Part shown: one piece after another, positions 1 through 8,356 of the stretch | Layout of the letters: every line of letters begins with the position of its first letter | Numbering within the stretch: position 1 is the stretch's first letter | Source: an uncultured Verrucomicrobiota bacterium | GTDB lineage: Bacteria; Verrucomicrobiota; Verrucomicrobiia; Verrucomicrobiales; Verrucomicrobiaceae | Length of the DNA stretch: 44,129 nucleotides | Direction: 5' to 3' | Assembly (NCBI GenBank): GCA_903838675.1 | Contig: CAILZI010000114.1 | Coordinates: forward strand, 1-44,129 | The notes under the pieces: generated by a model | What the model was told of the DNA's origin: nothing | Databases searched by the model: none | What the model saw: the letters and a program-made list of their open reading frames with translations, nothing else | Program-made: the position numbers and the translations under genes

Positions 1-1728
1 ATCGCACATGCATTTGGCACGACGGAGAAGGCCATTCGTTCTGGCCGCATCAAGTATGGTGTGATTCCCACCTACCGCCTCGTGGACACCTGCGCGGCGG
101 AGTTCGAGGCTTACACGCCTTACTACTACAGCACCTACGGCATCGAGGACGAAGTGCGGGACAATGACCGCAAGAAAGTCATGATTCTCGGTGGCGGCCC
201 GAACCGCATTGGGCAGGGTATTGAGTTCGACTACTGCTGTGTGCATGCGTCCTTCGCCCTGCGCGAGCTGGGCTATGAGACCATCATGGTGAACTCGAAT
301 CCCGAGACCGTCTCCACCGACTACGACACCTCCGATAAACTCTACTTTGAGCCGCTTACACTCGAGGATGTGCTGAACATCTACGAGCGCGAAAACCGCC
401 ACGATCAGGTGCTTGGTGTCATCGTGCAGTTTGGCGGTCAGACGCCGCTGAATCTCGCGAAAGGACTCGAAGAAAACGGTGTCCGCATCATCGGCACCTC
501 GCCGAAGAACATTGAGCTCGCTGAAGACCGCAAGCTGTTTGCAAAGCTGCTCGACGATCTTGAATTGCTCCAGGCACCCAGCGGCACCGCCACCTCGCTG
601 GAGGAGGCCCTGGCCATCACCGCGACGATCGGCTACCCCAGCCTTGTGCGCCCCAGCTTCGTGCTCGGCGGCCGCGCCATGCAGATCGTTTATAGCGACG
701 CCGAACTGACGCATTACATGAAGAACGCCGTCGAGGCCACGCCCGACCGCCCGGTGCTGGTGGACCGCTTCCTCGAAGACGCCACCGAGGTGGATGTCGA
801 TTGCATCAGCGACGGCGAGACCACCGTCATCGGCGCGATCATGGAGCACATCGAAGAAGCCGGGATTCACTCTGGCGACAGCGCCTGCGTCATCCCGCCC
901 TTCAGCCTCAGCAAGGAGATGCAGGACCGCATTCGCGATGCGGCAAAGAAGCTGGCCAAGGCCCTCGGTGTGCGCGGCTTGATGAACATGCAGCTCGCCG
1001 TGAAGGGCGATGACTTGTACGTCATCGAAGTCAATCCGCGTGCCTCCCGCACCGCGCCCTTCGTCAGCAAGGCCATCGGCGTGCCGCTGCCAAAACTTGC
1101 CGCCAAGATCATGGCGGGCATGACCTTGAAGGAACTGGGATTTACCGAGGAAGTGATTCCGAAGCATCACAGCGTCAAGGAAGCCGTCTTCCCCTTCAGC
1201 AAATTCGCCGGCGTGGACATCATCCTCGGCCCGGAAATGAAGAGCACCGGCGAAGTCATGGGCATCGACTACGACCTCGGCATGGCCTTCGCCAAGAGCC
1301 AGATGGCCGCCGGCGGCACCCTGCCCACAAAGGGCAATGTCTTCATCAGCGTCAAGGAAACCGACCGCCCCAACGTCGTCCGCATCGCCAAAGGCTACGC
1401 CGACCTCGGCTTCACCCTCTACGCCACCAGCGGCACCGGCGGTGTCATCAAGGATGCCGGCATCGCCGTGAGCATCCTTCCCAAACTCGCCAGCGGCCAG
1501 CGTCCGAACGTTATCGACCTGATGAAGAACAAGGACATGGCCCTCGTCATCAACACCCCCAGCGGCAAAAATCCGCGTGAGGATGAAATCAAGATTCGCA
1601 CGGCCTCGATGCAGAACCGCATTCCGATCATGACCACGCTGCGTGGTGCCGATGCGGCGCTGCGGGCGATCAAGTCATTGCAAGGCACCGAGGTGCAGGT
1701 GAGGGCATTGCAGGAGTATCACCAGTAA
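1..1728 (+). CDS. carB: Carbamoyl-phosphate synthase large subunit, C-terminal half (5' end outside window)
   Basis: This gene makes carbamoyl phosphate from bicarbonate, ammonia (from the small subunit CarA) and two ATP, for pyrimidine and arginine synthesis in the cytoplasm. The reading frame is open from base 1, so about 575 C-terminal residues of a protein that is normally about 1,070 long are visible. The second carboxyphosphate-type half begins with [20 protein letters not shown] near visible residue 58. The second ATP-grasp domain follows, with [10 protein letters not shown] and the metal-binding stretch [12 protein letters not shown]. The end is the MGS-like allosteric domain with LYATSGTGG and VINTPSGK. 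Nothing is broken. A strong terminator follows 32 bases after the stop. The family call is secure. Confidence 0.97.
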   Translation: MAHAFGTTEKAIRSGRIKYGVIPTYRLVDTCAAEFEAYTPYYYSTYGIEDEVRDNDRKKVMILGGGPNRIGQGIEFDYCCVHASFALRELGYETIMVNSNPETVSTDYDTSDKLYFEPLTLEDVLNIYERENRHDQVLGVIVQFGGQTPLNLAKGLEENGVRIIGTSPKNIELAEDRKLFAKLLDDLELLQAPSGTATSLEEALAITATIGYPSLVRPSFVLGGRAMQIVYSDAELTHYMKNAVEATPDRPVLVDRFLEDATEVDVDCISDGETTVIGAIMEHIEEAGIHSGDSACVIPPFSLSKEMQDRIRDAAKKLAKALGVRGLMNMQLAVKGDDLYVIEVNPRASRTAPFVSKAIGVPLPKLAAKIMAGMTLKELGFTEEVIPKHHSVKEAVFPFSKFAGVDIILGPEMKSTGEVMGIDYDLGMAFAKSQMAAGGTLPTKGNVFISVKETDRPNVVRIAKGYADLGFTLYATSGTGGVIKDAGIAVSILPKLASGQRPNVIDLMKNKDMALVINTPSGKNPREDEIKIRTASMQNRIPIMTTLRGADAALRAIKSLQGTEVQVRALQEYHQ

Positions 1729-1760
1729 GCCAGCTAGGTCAGGTTTGTAGGATCTTCTAA

Positions 1761-1785
1761 GCGCGGACGAAAGTCCGCGCTTTTT
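1761..1785 (+). terminator. Rho-independent terminator of carB
   Basis: A perfect 8-bp stem, GCGCGGAC with GTCCGCGC, closes a GAAA tetraloop and is followed directly by TTTTT. It lies 32 bases after the carB stop codon and before the next plus-strand gene. The right arm TCCGCGCT resembles the core of the REP hairpins found at 2229-3155, which may be coincidental. Confidence 0.9.
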
Positions 1786-1826
1786 CGTTTCTGGTCAGCT
1801 CTGCCATTTTGAGGTATGAAACTCCG

Positions 1827-2204
1827 ATGAACTACCATCCCCTTCCTGCCCTCCGCAATCAACTCCTCAGACTGCACAAGATGCTCATGGACGCCGAGCG
1901 GGCGGCGTATGAGAAGGAGGGGAATGTCATCCAGTCGCCGATGCAGTTTCTGCAACTGCTCATGGAGAGCGAGCGCTTTGCGTGGCTGCGGCAGCTTTCG
2001 CAGCTGGTGGTGATGATGGATGAGGCGATGGAGGAGAAGCCGCCGATCACGAAGGAGCGGATGGATGCGCTGGTGAGTGAGGCGCGGCATTTGCTCCTGG
2101 GCTCGGAGGAGCCGGGGAGTTTTGCGGTGCGTTATGCCGCGGTCAGGGAGCGCGAGGCCGCAGTGGCGGCGGCCCATGCCGAGATCGCGAAGAGTTTTGA
2201 ATAG
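1827..2204 (+). CDS. Conserved small protein of unknown function
   Basis: A 125-residue, mostly helical, charged cytoplasmic protein. The in-frame TTG at 1809 would add six residues, but the ATG at 1827 gives MNYHPLPALRNQLLRLHKML, which looks like the start of a widespread uncharacterised bacterial family of this length that I recognise by the LRLHKMLMDAERAAYE stretch. Later blocks include FLQLLMESERFAWLRQLSQL and ERMDALVSEARHLL. There is no signal peptide, membrane segment or catalytic motif. It stands alone between the carB terminator and the REP elements, whose first hairpin starts about 25 bases after the stop and could end its transcript. No function is assigned. Confidence 0.75.
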   Translation: MNYHPLPALRNQLLRLHKMLMDAERAAYEKEGNVIQSPMQFLQLLMESERFAWLRQLSQLVVMMDEAMEEKPPITKERMDALVSEARHLLLGSEEPGSFAVRYAAVREREAAVAAAHAEIAKSFE

Positions 2205-2228
2205 CCTGACTTCGTGATGCGCGGTGGC

Positions 2229-2366
2229 TGAGGGGAGCGCGGACACTTTGTCCGCCCTTCCCTCTATTCAGGCGGCTTTGCCGCGATTTTGGGAGGCGGA
2301 CAGGAGTGTCCGCGCTCCTCTCGAGCTATTTTAATGAAGTGGGTAAGAGTGCCCACGCTCCTATCG
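2229..2366. repeat. REP hairpin cluster upstream of the RAYT gene
   Basis: Three imperfect palindromes lie in tandem just before the transposase gene. The first (about 2230-2264, AGGGGAGCGCGGACA...) is in inverted orientation relative to the second (2294-2321, GGCGGACAGGAGTGTCCGC core), and a short GCGGC-TTT-GCCGC hairpin lies between them at 2271-2284. The third (2338-2366) is a diverged copy with a GTGGG...CCCAC stem. This inverted-pair layout is what is called a BIME in other bacteria. Bases 2294-2321 are repeated exactly at 3052-3079 on the other side of the gene. Confidence 0.85.
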
Positions 2367-2378
2367 ATATGCTGTGAC

Positions 2379-2987
2379 ATGAAGTTTTTCGACTCACGCA
2401 AAGACATCGAAAAGACCGTCCACAAGCTGCCGCATTGGAAACAGGGGGAGGTGCCGGTCTTTGTCACGTTTCGGCTGGCGGATTCGCTTCCCCAGGAGGT
2501 TTTGAAGAGATGGTTCTCAGAGCGTGAGGCCTTCCTGGTGGCCAATCCGCCGCCGTGGGACGAGGTCGTCGAGGCGTGTTATCATGGGTGGTTCTCGGAT
2601 GCTTTGGAGGAACACCTGGACGCGGCTCACGGCTCGTGTGCGCTGCGTCAGTCACGTGTGGCCCAGATCGTCGCTGATCGGCTGCATCATTTTGATGGCG
2701 TGAGGTATCACCTTAGGAGCTATGTGATCATGCCGAATCATGCGCATGTGCTGTTCACTTTGAGTGAGGGTGAGACCTTGCCCGACACTTTGAAAGGGTG
2801 GAAGGGAGTTTCGAGCCGGATGATCCACAAGGAAGGGCTCAGTGATCTGAATCCTTTCTGGCAGCCGGACTACTTTGACCGGCTGATTCGGAGTCCGGAG
2901 CACTTTGAGACGGTGAGAGCTTACATTCGGGAGAATCCCGTGAAGGCGGGGATGAAGTCTGGCTTCATTCACTGGGAAAGAAGTTAA
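2379..2987 (+). CDS. REP-associated tyrosine transposase (RAYT, Y1_Tnp family)
   Basis: A 202-residue single-strand DNA nuclease/transposase of the HUH Y1 superfamily, relatives of the IS200/IS605 transposases, thought to cleave and move REP hairpins. The metal-binding HUH motif is H121-A-H123 in VIMPNHAHVLF, and the expected catalytic tyrosine is Y165 in DYFDRLIRS, followed by the typical AYIRENPVKAGM block. The frame is open further upstream, but those codons run through the REP hairpins; the ATG at 2379 gives MKFFDSRKDIEK and a normal family length. REP hairpins of matching sequence flank the gene on both sides (2229-2366, 2990-3155), the standard signature of a RAYT locus. All catalytic residues are present, so it may be active. 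Confidence 0.92.
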   Translation: MKFFDSRKDIEKTVHKLPHWKQGEVPVFVTFRLADSLPQEVLKRWFSEREAFLVANPPPWDEVVEACYHGWFSDALEEHLDAAHGSCALRQSRVAQIVADRLHHFDGVRYHLRSYVIMPNHAHVLFTLSEGETLPDTLKGWKGVSSRMIHKEGLSDLNPFWQPDYFDRLIRSPEHFETVRAYIRENPVKAGMKSGFIHWERS

Positions 2988-2989
2988 TT

Positions 2990-3155
2990 GAGGGGAGCGC
3001 GGTCACTCCTGACCGCATCATTATCCACGCGGCTTCGCCGCCATTTTAAGAAGGCGGACAGGAGTGTCCGCGCTCCTCTAAAGCCTTTTTAAGAAGGCGG
3101 GCAAGAGTGTCCGCGCTCCTCTCGATCCTGCAAGAGCATCCGCGCTCCCTTCGAG
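2990..3155. repeat. REP hairpin cluster downstream of the RAYT gene
   Basis: This block repeats the upstream arrangement. An inverted unit (2990-3016, AGGGGAGCGCGGTCA...TGACCGC) is followed by a small GCGGC-TTC-GCCGC hairpin (3029-3041) and a forward unit at 3052-3079 that is identical over 28 bases to 2294-2321. A second forward unit at 3096-3125 and a decayed half unit at about 3128-3155 (ATCCGCGCTCCCTTCGA) follow. The cluster lies between the convergent RAYT stop and the stop of the minus-strand gene at 3164, where hairpins may also stop transcription. Confidence 0.85.
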
Positions 3156-3163
3156 TCACATGC

Positions 3164-4042
3164 TCAAGCCAGCGCTTCTTTGCAATACTGGACGCACTTG
3201 GCCACTTCGGCCACGGCGGTGGATCCTGCGGGGATTTTGTATTCCAGCTCAATCTCGGCGGGGAAGGTCCACTTTTCCTTCTTCATGAGCTGCAGCACTT
3301 CCTTGATCGGGGTCTGGCCCTGGCCCCAGGGCACGTTGCCGCCGTCGGCGGTGCGGTCCTTCAGGTGCAGATTGGTGATGCGATCGTGGTATTTCTCCAG
3401 AACAGGAATGGGCGACTTGCCCTTCGTGCCGGCGACGTAGTGGCCTATGTCGACGTTCAACCCGATGTACTGGCCGAGTTCCAGGATGGAGTCGAACTTG
3501 TCCATCTCCGGCAGGTTGTTCGTGTGGTTGTGAAACCCGACCCAGATCTTGTGCTTGTCCGCAAACGGGGCGACGCGGGCGGCGAGGATGGCATTGCGCT
3601 CGGTGGTCACGCCCGTGCAGCCCAGCGCCTTGGCCACGAGGAAGTTGAACTCGATTTCCTCATCTGACTGGCCGAAACCCATCTTGTGGATGTGGATGTT
3701 CACACCTGCGTCGTTGTACATTTTCCGCATTTCAGCGCACTTGGCGAGTTGCTGCTCACGCTCGGCGTCGGTGATCTTGCCGCCTTTGAGGCCTGCGTAA
3801 AGCTGGGTCGGTCCGCCCATGAGCTCGGTCTCGCTGAGGCCGTCATCGAGCAGCGCCTTGAGCGTCTCTTCGGCTGTTTTCGCCATGTCGCGGTAGCTGT
3901 AGGTGATGCAGCCGATGCGCACGCCGTTGAAGACGGAGCTGGGCTTGTCGGCGGCAGAAGCGCGACGCGGAAGAGTAAGGCCGGTGGCGGCAGCGACTGC
4001 GGCGCGGAGAAAATGACGCCGGGAATGTGGGTTGGATGTCAT
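3164..4042 (-). CDS. Tat-exported xylose-isomerase-like TIM barrel (sugar isomerase/epimerase or keto-glycoside lyase type)
   Basis: A 292-residue protein with a twin-arginine leader (SRRHFLRAAVAAATGLTL, R8-R9) and an AxA cleavage site near RASA, so it should be folded before export to the periplasm. The rest is an AP-endonuclease-2/xylose-isomerase-like TIM barrel: an HIHK strand, WVGFHNHTNN, NVDIGHYVAGT and the acidic EIELEY near the end supply likely metal ligands. The superfamily contains sugar-phosphate isomerases and, in recent work, lyases acting on 3-keto-glycosides; an exported location argues against a phosphorylated substrate. It is not in an operon, since REP elements lie downstream and pyrC diverges. 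The exact reaction cannot be told from sequence. Confidence 0.85.
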   Translation of the reverse strand: MTSNPHSRRHFLRAAVAAATGLTLPRRASAADKPSSVFNGVRIGCITYSYRDMAKTAEETLKALLDDGLSETELMGGPTQLYAGLKGGKITDAEREQQLAKCAEMRKMYNDAGVNIHIHKMGFGQSDEEIEFNFLVAKALGCTGVTTERNAILAARVAPFADKHKIWVGFHNHTNNLPEMDKFDSILELGQYIGLNVDIGHYVAGTKGKSPIPVLEKYHDRITNLHLKDRTADGGNVPWGQGQTPIKEVLQLMKKEKWTFPAEIELEYKIPAGSTAVAEVAKCVQYCKEALA

Positions 4043-4134
4043 GGTGAAAACGAGGAGCGGTGGAGTGGTTTAGTTGATCCCCCCTTTTTTGCCACATTCC
4101 CCTCGTGAAGTCACGCCAAACTGCTGCGCCATTG

Positions 4135-4166
4135 AATGAAGCGGAGAAGAGTCTCCGCGCTCCCTT
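4135..4166. repeat. Isolated REP-like hairpin
   Basis: GAAGCGGAGAAGAGTCTCCGC followed by GCTCCCTTC matches the forward REP units near the RAYT gene in layout: a 6-bp GCGGAG/CTCCGC stem, an AAGAGT-type loop and the CCGCGCTCC tail. It sits in the divergent gap upstream of pyrC, about 1 kb from the RAYT cluster. Confidence 0.6.
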
Positions 4167-4202
4167 CTTGCCGCGTTCGCTTCCCCGGTTTAACGAACGA
4201 GC

Positions 4203-5297
4203 ATGACCCTCACGCTACCCAAGTGGTTCGATCTTCACACGCATTTCCGCCAAGGCCCGGCGATGGGCTCGTATGTCCAGGCGCATCTGGACATGGGCTG
4301 CGCGGGGGCGCTGGCGATGCCCAACACGCAGCCGCCGGTGTCGCGGATTTCTGGGGCGGCGCAAAGCGATGGCTGGTCGATCGAGAGCTACTCGGAGGAA
4401 CTGCGCGTCGCAGGTGCAGCCGGCTTTGAGCAGCTCATTGTGCCACTGTACCTCACACGGCAGACGACGGCGGCAATGATCCGCGACGGTGCAGCCTCCG
4501 GGTTGCTGCGGGCCTGCAAGTATTACCCGCCGCATGGGACGACGAATGCAGAGCATGGCATGCCGATGGATGACCTGATCGGCGGCGAGGTGCTGCGGGC
4601 AATGGAGGAGCATGGCATCGTGCTGTGCATCCATGGAGAGCAGCATGCACTGAGCGGGCCGGACTACATCGACGCGCAGCAGAATGCAGAGACGCGTTTT
4701 TACACGGAGCGCATGCCGCGGCTGATCGCGGCGCATCCAAAGCTGCGGATTGTGTGCGAGCACATCACCACGCGCACGGCGGCGGAGTTTGTGGCGCGGG
4801 CGCCGGAACATGTGGGCGCGACGATCACGCCGCAGCATCTGCTCTACACGCTGGGGCATCTGATTCAGGGGCTGAAGTATCACCTCTACTGTCTTCCAAT
4901 TGTGAAGTTTCAGGATGACCGTGCGGCCTTGCGATACGCAGTGACGACGGCGGGCCAGAAGAAGTTTTTTGCGGGCACCGACAGTGCGCCGCATACGACG
5001 AAGGCGACCGCTTGCGGCTGCGCGGCGGGTTGCTTCACCGGAGGCTGTGCGCCGCAGCTCTATGCAATGGCCTTCGAGGAGGCCGGCGTGGATCTCGGCA
5101 CGGCAGAGGGGCAGGCGCTGCTGGAGCGTTTTCTATGTCTCAATGGGCCGGTGTTTTATGGGTTCCCTGTGTCGGAGAAGAGTTTCCAGATGGAGAAGGC
5201 GGCGCAGTCCATGACGCTGCTGGAGACACCTGCAGGGCCGGTGACGCCGCTTCCTCTCGGCATGGGGATGGAGCTGACGTGGCGGATCGTGGGCTGA
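4203..5297 (+). CDS. pyrC: Dihydroorotase, E. coli PyrC type
   Basis: This enzyme cyclises carbamoyl aspartate to dihydroorotate, the third step of pyrimidine synthesis. The 364 residues carry the full binuclear zinc site of the short (type II) family: H12 and H14 in FDLHTHFRQG, the lysine K106 that becomes carboxylated in ACKYYPPHGTTNAEHG, H144 in LCIHGE, H187 in CEHITT, and D260 with H264 in GTDSAPH. TPQHL and the Cys-rich CGCAAGCF loop are also typical of PyrC. ATG at 4203 begins right at the first strand. carB, an earlier enzyme of the same pathway, lies 2.5 kb upstream on the same strand but behind a terminator, so the two are not co-transcribed. Confidence 0.96.
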   Translation: MTLTLPKWFDLHTHFRQGPAMGSYVQAHLDMGCAGALAMPNTQPPVSRISGAAQSDGWSIESYSEELRVAGAAGFEQLIVPLYLTRQTTAAMIRDGAASGLLRACKYYPPHGTTNAEHGMPMDDLIGGEVLRAMEEHGIVLCIHGEQHALSGPDYIDAQQNAETRFYTERMPRLIAAHPKLRIVCEHITTRTAAEFVARAPEHVGATITPQHLLYTLGHLIQGLKYHLYCLPIVKFQDDRAALRYAVTTAGQKKFFAGTDSAPHTTKATACGCAAGCFTGGCAPQLYAMAFEEAGVDLGTAEGQALLERFLCLNGPVFYGFPVSEKSFQMEKAAQSMTLLETPAGPVTPLPLGMGMELTWRIVG

Positions 5298-5319
5298 GGT
5301 GGCGATCTGCTTGGTGCGG

Positions 5320-6642
5320 TCACTCCGGCTTGGCTGAGAACTGAATGCTTCGCACCTTCATCCATGCCCCAGCTTCACCGCTGCCCACGGGATCGATTCG
5401 CAGGCGCAGCATGCCGCCACGGTAGGAGGGGATGGCAGACAGCGAGATGACATGGCGGTGAAACTCGCCATCGGCGATGAGGGGAAAGGAGGTCATGTTT
5501 TCAGCCGCAAAACCCGGCTGTCCATGCATCTGCCACATCACGGAGCCTTGTTTCTGCTTCGTGTGAAAAGCGGCGTCGATGATGAGGTAGGGCGCATCGG
5601 CCGCCTGCCAGAAAGTCAGCGGGCTGATCAACTGCGGATCGTCCTGCTCCAGAAGCATGTGGAGGTAGTTCTTCACCGGCCAGCCGGTGTCACGGGCGTT
5701 TTGGTAGTGCCAGCCCTGACGATCCTGCGCAAAACTCCACTCTGGTGGTCCCTTCGGTTGATGCGTGGCGGCACGTGCGCGGATCTCCTGAACGGTGCCC
5801 AGTACCAGCTCGTAGCGGAATTCATAGACGATGTTGTGATCGAGAATTTCCTGGCCTTGACCCGCCAGATAGCCGGTGCTGTTGCCATGCGTGTCATTGG
5901 GGCCGGGCTTGCCGGCAAAGCCGCCGGTGAAATGCACGCGACCTGGGGTGATGAGGCCGAGGCCGTAGTCATGCTGATCCAGCAGCGCCGCCCAGCCTTC
6001 AGTGCCCGTCCAAAAAGACCAGGGGTGCTTGCCTTGAGGCGCTGGCGCTGAGGACACCGCATCCTGCGTGAAGGGCTTCTCATTAATGTAGCTGACCACG
6101 CGTGGAAACGCGGCATTTGCATACACGGCGGGGAGTTCCTGCAACCGTGCCTGATACTGCGTGGTGTCGCTGCGTGTGTTCGTGAGCCGTGCCCGTGCCT
6201 TCACCACGGCACCGTCGAGTTCCAGCCAGGAGTCGAAGGTGCATTCGCCAGGCACGTTGTTGAGGGGCCACTGCAGGGGCACGCAGGTGAGGTGGATCTG
6301 CTTGCCGTCGTTTTCATGCGCGAGAATGCGGCTGGCGTTTTTGAAATCGTCTCCAGTCTGAATGGGATTCCATCCGATGTGCCGCCAGTGCTCCGCTGGC
6401 TTCTGCCCGTTCGCTTCAAACGGCACCGGACCGGAGAAAAACGAGAGCTGTACCTGACGTCCCAGATCGAAATTGTTGATCACATTGGCGCCGTCCTTCA
6501 CGCTCGCCAGAAAGGTGATGGCTCCGCCTCGTTCAAGATCCACGCCCAGTTTCACCCGGTCATTCTCCAGCCAGCTCATGCGCTCGGCATGTGCAGATGA
6601 GGTGAGGAGCAGAAGGGTAAACAGCAGACGGGCAGGAGGCAT
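5320..6642 (-). CDS. Secreted beta-rich protein of unknown function, possibly carbohydrate-related
   Basis: A 440-residue exported protein. The frame is open upstream, but the ATG at 6642 gives MPPARLLFTLLLLTSSAHA, a clear Sec signal peptide, so that start is preferred; the extra upstream codons also run into the start region of the divergent trmO. The mature part begins with MSWLENDRVKLGVDLERGGA, similar in style to the opening of galactose-mutarotase-like beta-sandwich proteins that act on or bind sugars. Later stretches such as FDSWLELDGAVVKARARLTN and HNIVYEFRYELVLGTV would fit the same fold. The last 100 residues look like a separate beta-sandwich. No catalytic residue can be named. It is convergent with pyrC, 22 bases apart. 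Confidence 0.75.
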   Translation of the reverse strand: MPPARLLFTLLLLTSSAHAERMSWLENDRVKLGVDLERGGAITFLASVKDGANVINNFDLGRQVQLSFFSGPVPFEANGQKPAEHWRHIGWNPIQTGDDFKNASRILAHENDGKQIHLTCVPLQWPLNNVPGECTFDSWLELDGAVVKARARLTNTRSDTTQYQARLQELPAVYANAAFPRVVSYINEKPFTQDAVSSAPAPQGKHPWSFWTGTEGWAALLDQHDYGLGLITPGRVHFTGGFAGKPGPNDTHGNSTGYLAGQGQEILDHNIVYEFRYELVLGTVQEIRARAATHQPKGPPEWSFAQDRQGWHYQNARDTGWPVKNYLHMLLEQDDPQLISPLTFWQAADAPYLIIDAAFHTKQKQGSVMWQMHGQPGFAAENMTSFPLIADGEFHRHVISLSAIPSYRGGMLRLRIDPVGSGEAGAWMKVRSIQFSAKPE

Positions 6643-6728
6643 GCGTGGGCAAGATGAAGCTGCCACCGGATTCAGCAAGAGATGAAGAAAAGGGATGCGG
6701 ATGTGTGAGCGCGCGCTCACTTCGCACC

Positions 6729-7427
6729 ATGATTTCATTGAACGTCATCGCCACACTGCGCACGTGCTACACCGACAAGTTCGGCGTGCCACGGCAGTCG
6801 GGGCTGGTGCCCAGCGCCTGGGGCGTGGTCGAGTTTGAGCCGGCGTACCGGCGCATGGAAGCGGTGCGCGGCATGGAGCAGTTCAGCCACCTGTGGCTCA
6901 TCACGCAGTTTCATCTGGTCACTGAAGAACCGACCTCGCTCACGGTGCGCCCACCGCGGCTCGGGGGCAATGAACGGCGCGGGGTGTTTGCCACGCGCTC
7001 GCCTTTTCGGCCAAACCGGCTGACGCTGAGTGTGGTGAAACTTGACCGCGTCGAGCTGGAAGGCGATGCCGCTCCGCGTTTGTTCGTATCGGGCGTCGAT
7101 CTCGTGGATGGCACGCCCATTCTCGACATCAAACCTTACGTACGTTTTGCCGACTCAGTGCCTGAAGCCCAAAGCGGCTTTGCAGATGAAGCGCCGCCAC
7201 GCCTGCCAGTGCGCTGGGACTGCGACAGCTCTGTGCCGGATGACGTGCGGGTGATCATTGACGAATCACTCGCCCTGCAGCCACAGCCGGCTTATCACGA
7301 TGATGAAGCGCGGGAATATGCGACAGAGATCTCCGGCTGGCGAGTTCGATGGGCAGCGACACTCGCCGGAGCGTGTGTGAAATCCTGCGATTGGGTTGGG
7401 CCCGGCGCTTTGAAATCTCATGACTGA
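6729..7427 (+). CDS. trmO: tRNA (N6-threonylcarbamoyladenosine37-N6)-methyltransferase, TrmO/TsaA family
   Basis: TrmO methylates t6A37 of certain threonine tRNAs using S-adenosylmethionine. The 232 residues match the E. coli enzyme in length. The signature GVFATRSPFRPNRLTLS (residues 85-101) and DGTPILDIKPYV (about 125-136) form the SAM- and tRNA-binding beta-barrel, and GMEQFSHLWLI is the usual first helix. The frame extends upstream to about 6645, but ATG at 6729 gives MISLNVIATLRT, the normal family start. The 3' end overlaps the next gene by eight bases, so translation of the two is probably coupled. Confidence 0.93.
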   Translation: MISLNVIATLRTCYTDKFGVPRQSGLVPSAWGVVEFEPAYRRMEAVRGMEQFSHLWLITQFHLVTEEPTSLTVRPPRLGGNERRGVFATRSPFRPNRLTLSVVKLDRVELEGDAAPRLFVSGVDLVDGTPILDIKPYVRFADSVPEAQSGFADEAPPRLPVRWDCDSSVPDDVRVIIDESLALQPQPAYHDDEAREYATEISGWRVRWAATLAGACVKSCDWVGPGALKSHD

Positions 7428-8304
7428 CACCGATCTTCCCATTCGTGCCGCCACCGAAACGGCCATCGCTCATGGCATCATACCGGATCGCTGTGACGTT
7501 CTGCAAAATGGCAGCACGCTGGTGCTGCGCCTGACTGAAATGCTGGTGGCACGTGTGGTGCAGGATGTGGACGGGCCACGGCAGGGCACGGAGTGGTTTG
7601 CGCGGGAGAATGCCATCGCCCAGCATCTGACGGCGCACGGTGCACCAGTGATCCCGCTGCACCCGGAACTGCCGCCGGGGCCGCATGAGCATCTTGGCTA
7701 TCCGATGAACTTCTGGCAGTTCGTCACCCGCATTGATGCCGCACCTGATCCCCGCGAGATCGGCCGCACGCTGCGCGAGTGCCACGACATCATGCGCCGC
7801 TTTGAGATGCCTTTGCCCAAGCTGGCGATCCTCACCGAGAGCCTCGCGATTTTGCGTGACCGTGAACTGTTTCCTCAAGCCACGCAGCAAATGCTGCGAG
7901 ATCATCTCACGCGTTCCATCGAGATACTCGGCCAATTTCCGCACCAAGCGCTGCATGGCGACGCTCATATGGGCAATCTCATGAACACCACTCGCGGATT
8001 GTTGTGGACCGACTGGGAGGACACCTACTACGGACCCATCGAATGGGATGTGGCTTCGATCATCTGGAATGCGCAGATTTTGGAGGAAGACCACACCACG
8101 GTGAAGGTGATCTGTGATGCCTATGCCGAAGCCGGTGGTACGATAGACGCCCAGGCACTGCACCACAGCCTCATTGCCCGTGCGGCTGTGATGACTGCCT
8201 GGTATCCGATTCTCTATCCCAATCCGAACGCGGAACGCCAGACGAGGCTCGAACGCAGGATCTACTGGTTGGAAGGCCAGTCCTTAAGGTTGAACACATT
8301 TTAA
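7420..8304 (+). CDS. Aminoglycoside-phosphotransferase-fold small-molecule kinase
   Basis: A 294-residue member of the APH/choline-kinase fold. The catalytic loop is HGDAHMGNLM and the metal-binding segment is LLWTDWEDTYYGPIEWDVA, both intact; the N-terminal lobe has LVLRLTEMLVARVV in the place of the ATP-binding lysine strand. These residues make it a functional kinase candidate. The substrate is unknown: the family covers antibiotics, choline, homoserine, sugars and others, and nothing here indicates drug resistance. It starts inside the end of trmO (8-base overlap), so the two are co-expressed, though no functional link is evident. Confidence 0.87.
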   Translation: MTDTDLPIRAATETAIAHGIIPDRCDVLQNGSTLVLRLTEMLVARVVQDVDGPRQGTEWFARENAIAQHLTAHGAPVIPLHPELPPGPHEHLGYPMNFWQFVTRIDAAPDPREIGRTLRECHDIMRRFEMPLPKLAILTESLAILRDRELFPQATQQMLRDHLTRSIEILGQFPHQALHGDAHMGNLMNTTRGLLWTDWEDTYYGPIEWDVASIIWNAQILEEDHTTVKVICDAYAEAGGTIDAQALHHSLIARAAVMTAWYPILYPNPNAERQTRLERRIYWLEGQSLRLNTF

Positions 8305-8356
8305 GGCAGCAGCAAAAGGTGCGTCGGGTGAATCCCCTGGAAGCATTTGTTGATGC

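Noticed and set aside
2229..3155. CRISPR array
   Set aside because: The repeats are hairpins of changing stem sequence, in both orientations, with irregular spacing and around a transposase; there are no regular spacers or cas genes.
7420..8304. Aminoglycoside resistance gene
   Set aside because: The fold and catalytic loops are those of the large APH superfamily, but position after trmO and sequence give no sign of drug specificity. The same applies to the beta-lactamase-fold protein at 28409, which has HRG rather than KTG.
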